From positions 651,239 through 715,238 of the forward strand of contig VXAA01003157.1 in NCBI GenBank assembly GCA_013399115.1: a stretch of DNA of 64,000 bases. Reading direction: 5' to 3'. Under the pieces are notes generated by a model that had not been told where the DNA came from, did no database searches, and saw only the letters and a program-made list of their open reading frames with translations. Both the position numbers and the translations under genes were made by a program. Below are positions 61,601-64,000 of the stretch, piece after piece (position 1 is the first letter of the stretch; each line of letters opens with the position of its first letter). Origin of the DNA: Anseranas semipalmata. Taxonomy: Eukaryota; Chordata; Aves; Anseriformes; Anseranatidae.

Positions 61601-64000
61601 CTAGCTGTACTAGAAAGAGATTTAAGGCTGTTGCTCTAGTTTTTACTTTCTCAGAAAATCTGACTTTGCAAGAGAATTTAAGATGAGGAAACCAAACAGA
61701 CATCTGGGTGAGTAGTAGCTTGCAGTTTCCTCTGATAGTTCAGAAGCCTGCCTTGCCTATGAAAATTAACTCAGTATTTCTTTTTTTCTTTTAAGTGCTC
61801 ATAAGTTAAAAAAAATATGGCAGAAATAGTAGTTCTAAAAGTCTTGCAAAGGAAAGTTACAGTGATACCTACCAAACCATCAAATCCATCAGAGAAATAA
61901 CTTTTGGCACCTTCAAAATAAGATATCTGGAGGCACACTACCTGACAGACCTCCTCCCCAAACCCATGACATTTTTCTAGCATGCTGTATTTCACACAGC
62001 AGAGACCGAAGAGGTAGGTTATAGCCACCTGAGGGGATGGAGATGGATGACAGACACTGAAGACTGCCATGATCATGACTCAGACTAACTCATGCCAATG
62101 CCTTGGGCTTGCATGCCCAATAGGAATAGATTGACTGCTGAAGTTTAAGTGTTGCCAAAACCTTTGTATTTATAAATCTTCTATGCTTATATGAAATAAA
62201 CAAAAAAAATTCCAGAATAGATGTTGTATTTGAAAGAACATTATAGCATGACTGGCAGAGAGCTTTTCATCCAGCAGATGAAAAGCAGTGACGGAATTAA
62301 AAAATTTGAAGAAGCATCGTAAGTAGTTTATCAGGATATTAATGAGAATTTCCAAGCCACTATAAAAAATGTCGTGGGTATAGTCAACAATTGGTCTCCG
62401 TTTTTCTACAGTCCAAATAAAGGAAAAATCATCCTACACATGCAAAAAAAAAAATTACCATTTCCTCTTCCCTTTCCATGCTTTGTTTAGTGTTTGCGAA
62501 TAAGCTTTTGCTTACAACGTTCTCTAATGACTCTTGAAGTGTAATGCTAGGATACCCTAGTAAAATGACTTTGTTGCCATCTCTTCTGGTAAGCCTCAAA
62601 AAAGGCTAGTGCTGCTGCTTATGACAAATCCCCCTTTTTTTTTTTCCCATGTGCCCCTGTTGCTACTTGATACTGAGTGGCAGTGTTCTGAGGCAATCTG
62701 TTGCACAAGCTCATGTTTGTACTCCTGACAGTTGCTGTCTCTATAGGATTACCTCTTCCTGATATATACAGATGTACTGTTAAGTGTGTCATTAGCTGGG
62801 CACAGGTCTTCATGCCTGAGATCTAGGGAAAAGCTTCAAAGATACAAGAAAAAAAAAAAGCTATGAATGACTGTTGATATATAGACAACAGACCTAATTT
62901 CATCTCTACATCTTCTGAACTTTGAAGCACAAGGCTGTGTATTTTCAAGTAGCCCTCCCTAGTCTTGGAAATGGTACATAATAAAATTCTCCCTATTTTA
63001 TTCTAAATGTTCCTTACTACACTGTCAAAATCTTTAGTCAATGATCAGTAGTGGAACAATATTCTGATTGTCTGTTTCCCATCTTTGCTTATCATAGTCA
63101 TACATTCTTTGCAATAATCACTACATGGAAAATTGAGTAAATCATATTTTTCCTTCAGAGCTGGCTGGATAAACCAATACATCATGTGCATAAGTTGCTT
63201 GCATGCACTAGTCTGACACAGGGGTAAGAATTATTTTAATCAAATATTTGATTAATTGACAAATTAAGACTCCAGCATGCTTTGAATATCATTTCATTCC
63301 TGCTCTGCCTTAATTCAACAAAGCAGTGATGTAGTCCGACAAATTCCTGTGTAACAACATCTAAATGTCAGTAGCTTCACCAAAAATTCATTTGCACATT
63401 GAAGAGGTATTTAGACCAGAATCTTCTCTCATGAGCCTTAAATTGGGCTGAGTCAGTTAATGAGGAAATTAGCCTGTGCATCCAATTTGCCTAAATCAGT
63501 AAAAAAAGGCACCACTATCAACTGCAATTGATTAAACAGCTTCGCTCCTTACCAGTCAACTGTATAAATCAGAAACTGTTTAACTGCTTTCTCTTGATTA
63601 AGTATATCAACTGTGCTGAAAGGACAAAAGGAGGTATTTCAGTCAAGTGAATGGTTGAACATACACTAGTTTGCATTATTGTTTTGCATTTGTAGTTCTC
63701 AAATTTTGGCAAGGATCTTGAGCAAGTAGTGCCTGCGAGTTTAAGAAATTCTGCAAAAGCTGTGCTGATCATCAGTCTCCAACCATGTCTAAACTAGAAG
63801 GTTTGTTAAATTCAGCGTTACTTCAAAGAAGTCATCTAATTCTTTCATGAGTCAATACTCAGTACTTTTCTTTAGTTTATATATATGTATATAAACAGAA
63901 AATCTCATGTTATTATTAATAATATGATGTGGTTCTAGTAAGGGTTAGTGTAGTGATAAAATTGACTCAATTTGGTAAGAAAACAAGCTCTACATAAAGT
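58601..64000. other. AT-rich intronic DNA to the window end
   Basis: No gene or known repeat supported. Short A-runs occur at about 58917-58930, 61362-61375 and 62850-62860. A perfect 20-bp palindrome lies at 63236-63255, inside a stretch (63200-63600) whose texture suggests possible conserved non-coding sequence. Confidence 0.55.

Larger units (their letters stand above)
21716..64000 (+). other. KHDRBS2: KHDRBS2 intron downstream of the second exon (partial)
   Basis: It begins with GTAAGT and runs to the window end without a recognisable tyrosine-rich KHDRBS2 exon, so it exceeds 42 kb. Long introns are normal for this gene in vertebrates. It carries five CR1 copies clustered at 30966-36120 and 43690-44140, a solo LTR at 39389-39947 and an assembly gap at 31690-32522. 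No other gene, tRNA or known small RNA could be supported on either strand. That the whole stretch belongs to one intron is inference; a nested transcript is possible. Confidence 0.8.

Noticed and set aside
1..64000. CRISPR arrays, operons, tRNA or rRNA genes, prophage or defence systems
   Set aside because: The window is vertebrate intronic DNA; no regularly spaced repeats, cloverleaf genes or bacterial coding density were seen.

Overview
This is a piece of a vertebrate nuclear genome, almost certainly a bird. Three things point there: eight or more CR1-type LINE fragments, several ending in the (ATTCTATG)-like 3' tail typical of avian CR1; two solo LTRs of avian endogenous-retrovirus type, each with a 5-bp target-site duplication; and two protein-coding exons that match the STAR-family RNA-binding protein KHDRBS2 (SLM-1). 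The sequence is AT-rich and gene-poor, and no bacterial, plasmid or phage feature is present. I could not narrow the species.

Layout. The only gene I can support is KHDRBS2 on the + strand. Two adjacent internal coding exons are present: 19234-19361 (end of the QUA2 region plus the first RG box) and 21520-21715 (RG- and proline-rich linker ending in a tyrosine motif). A 2158-bp intron separates them. Positions 1-19233 are read as the preceding intron and 21716-64000 as the following intron. Both are long and incomplete here; I did not find the KH-domain exon upstream or the tyrosine-rich exon downstream. Everything else is intronic.

Mobile elements: solo LTRs at 589-1195 and 39389-39947 (both antisense to KHDRBS2), and CR1 fragments at about 3245-3640 (-), 3680-3959 (+), 17393-18240 (-, old), 30966-31415 (-), 32523-33121 (+, cut by an assembly gap), 35101-35915 (+), 36023-36120 (-) and 43690-44140 (-, very old). 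An 833-base run of N lies at 31690-32522. Simple repeats include (TTTGA)n, (AC)n, (AAAT)n, (TA)n and several homopolymer runs. Two GC-rich patches (about 9580-9970 and 58199-58600) remain unexplained.

How it works together: KHDRBS2 is a neuronal splicing regulator that binds U/AAA-rich RNA. The part encoded here carries the arginine-methylation and SH3/WW-type interaction regions, not the KH domain itself. The intronic features that could affect its own processing are a hairpin 280 nt after the first exon, a possible intron-retention reading frame, and a back-to-back 3'/5' splice-site pair 1.2 kb after the second exon. I looked for a novel system and did not find one; the observations below are modest and mostly testable with RNA-seq, RepeatMasker and cross-species alignment.
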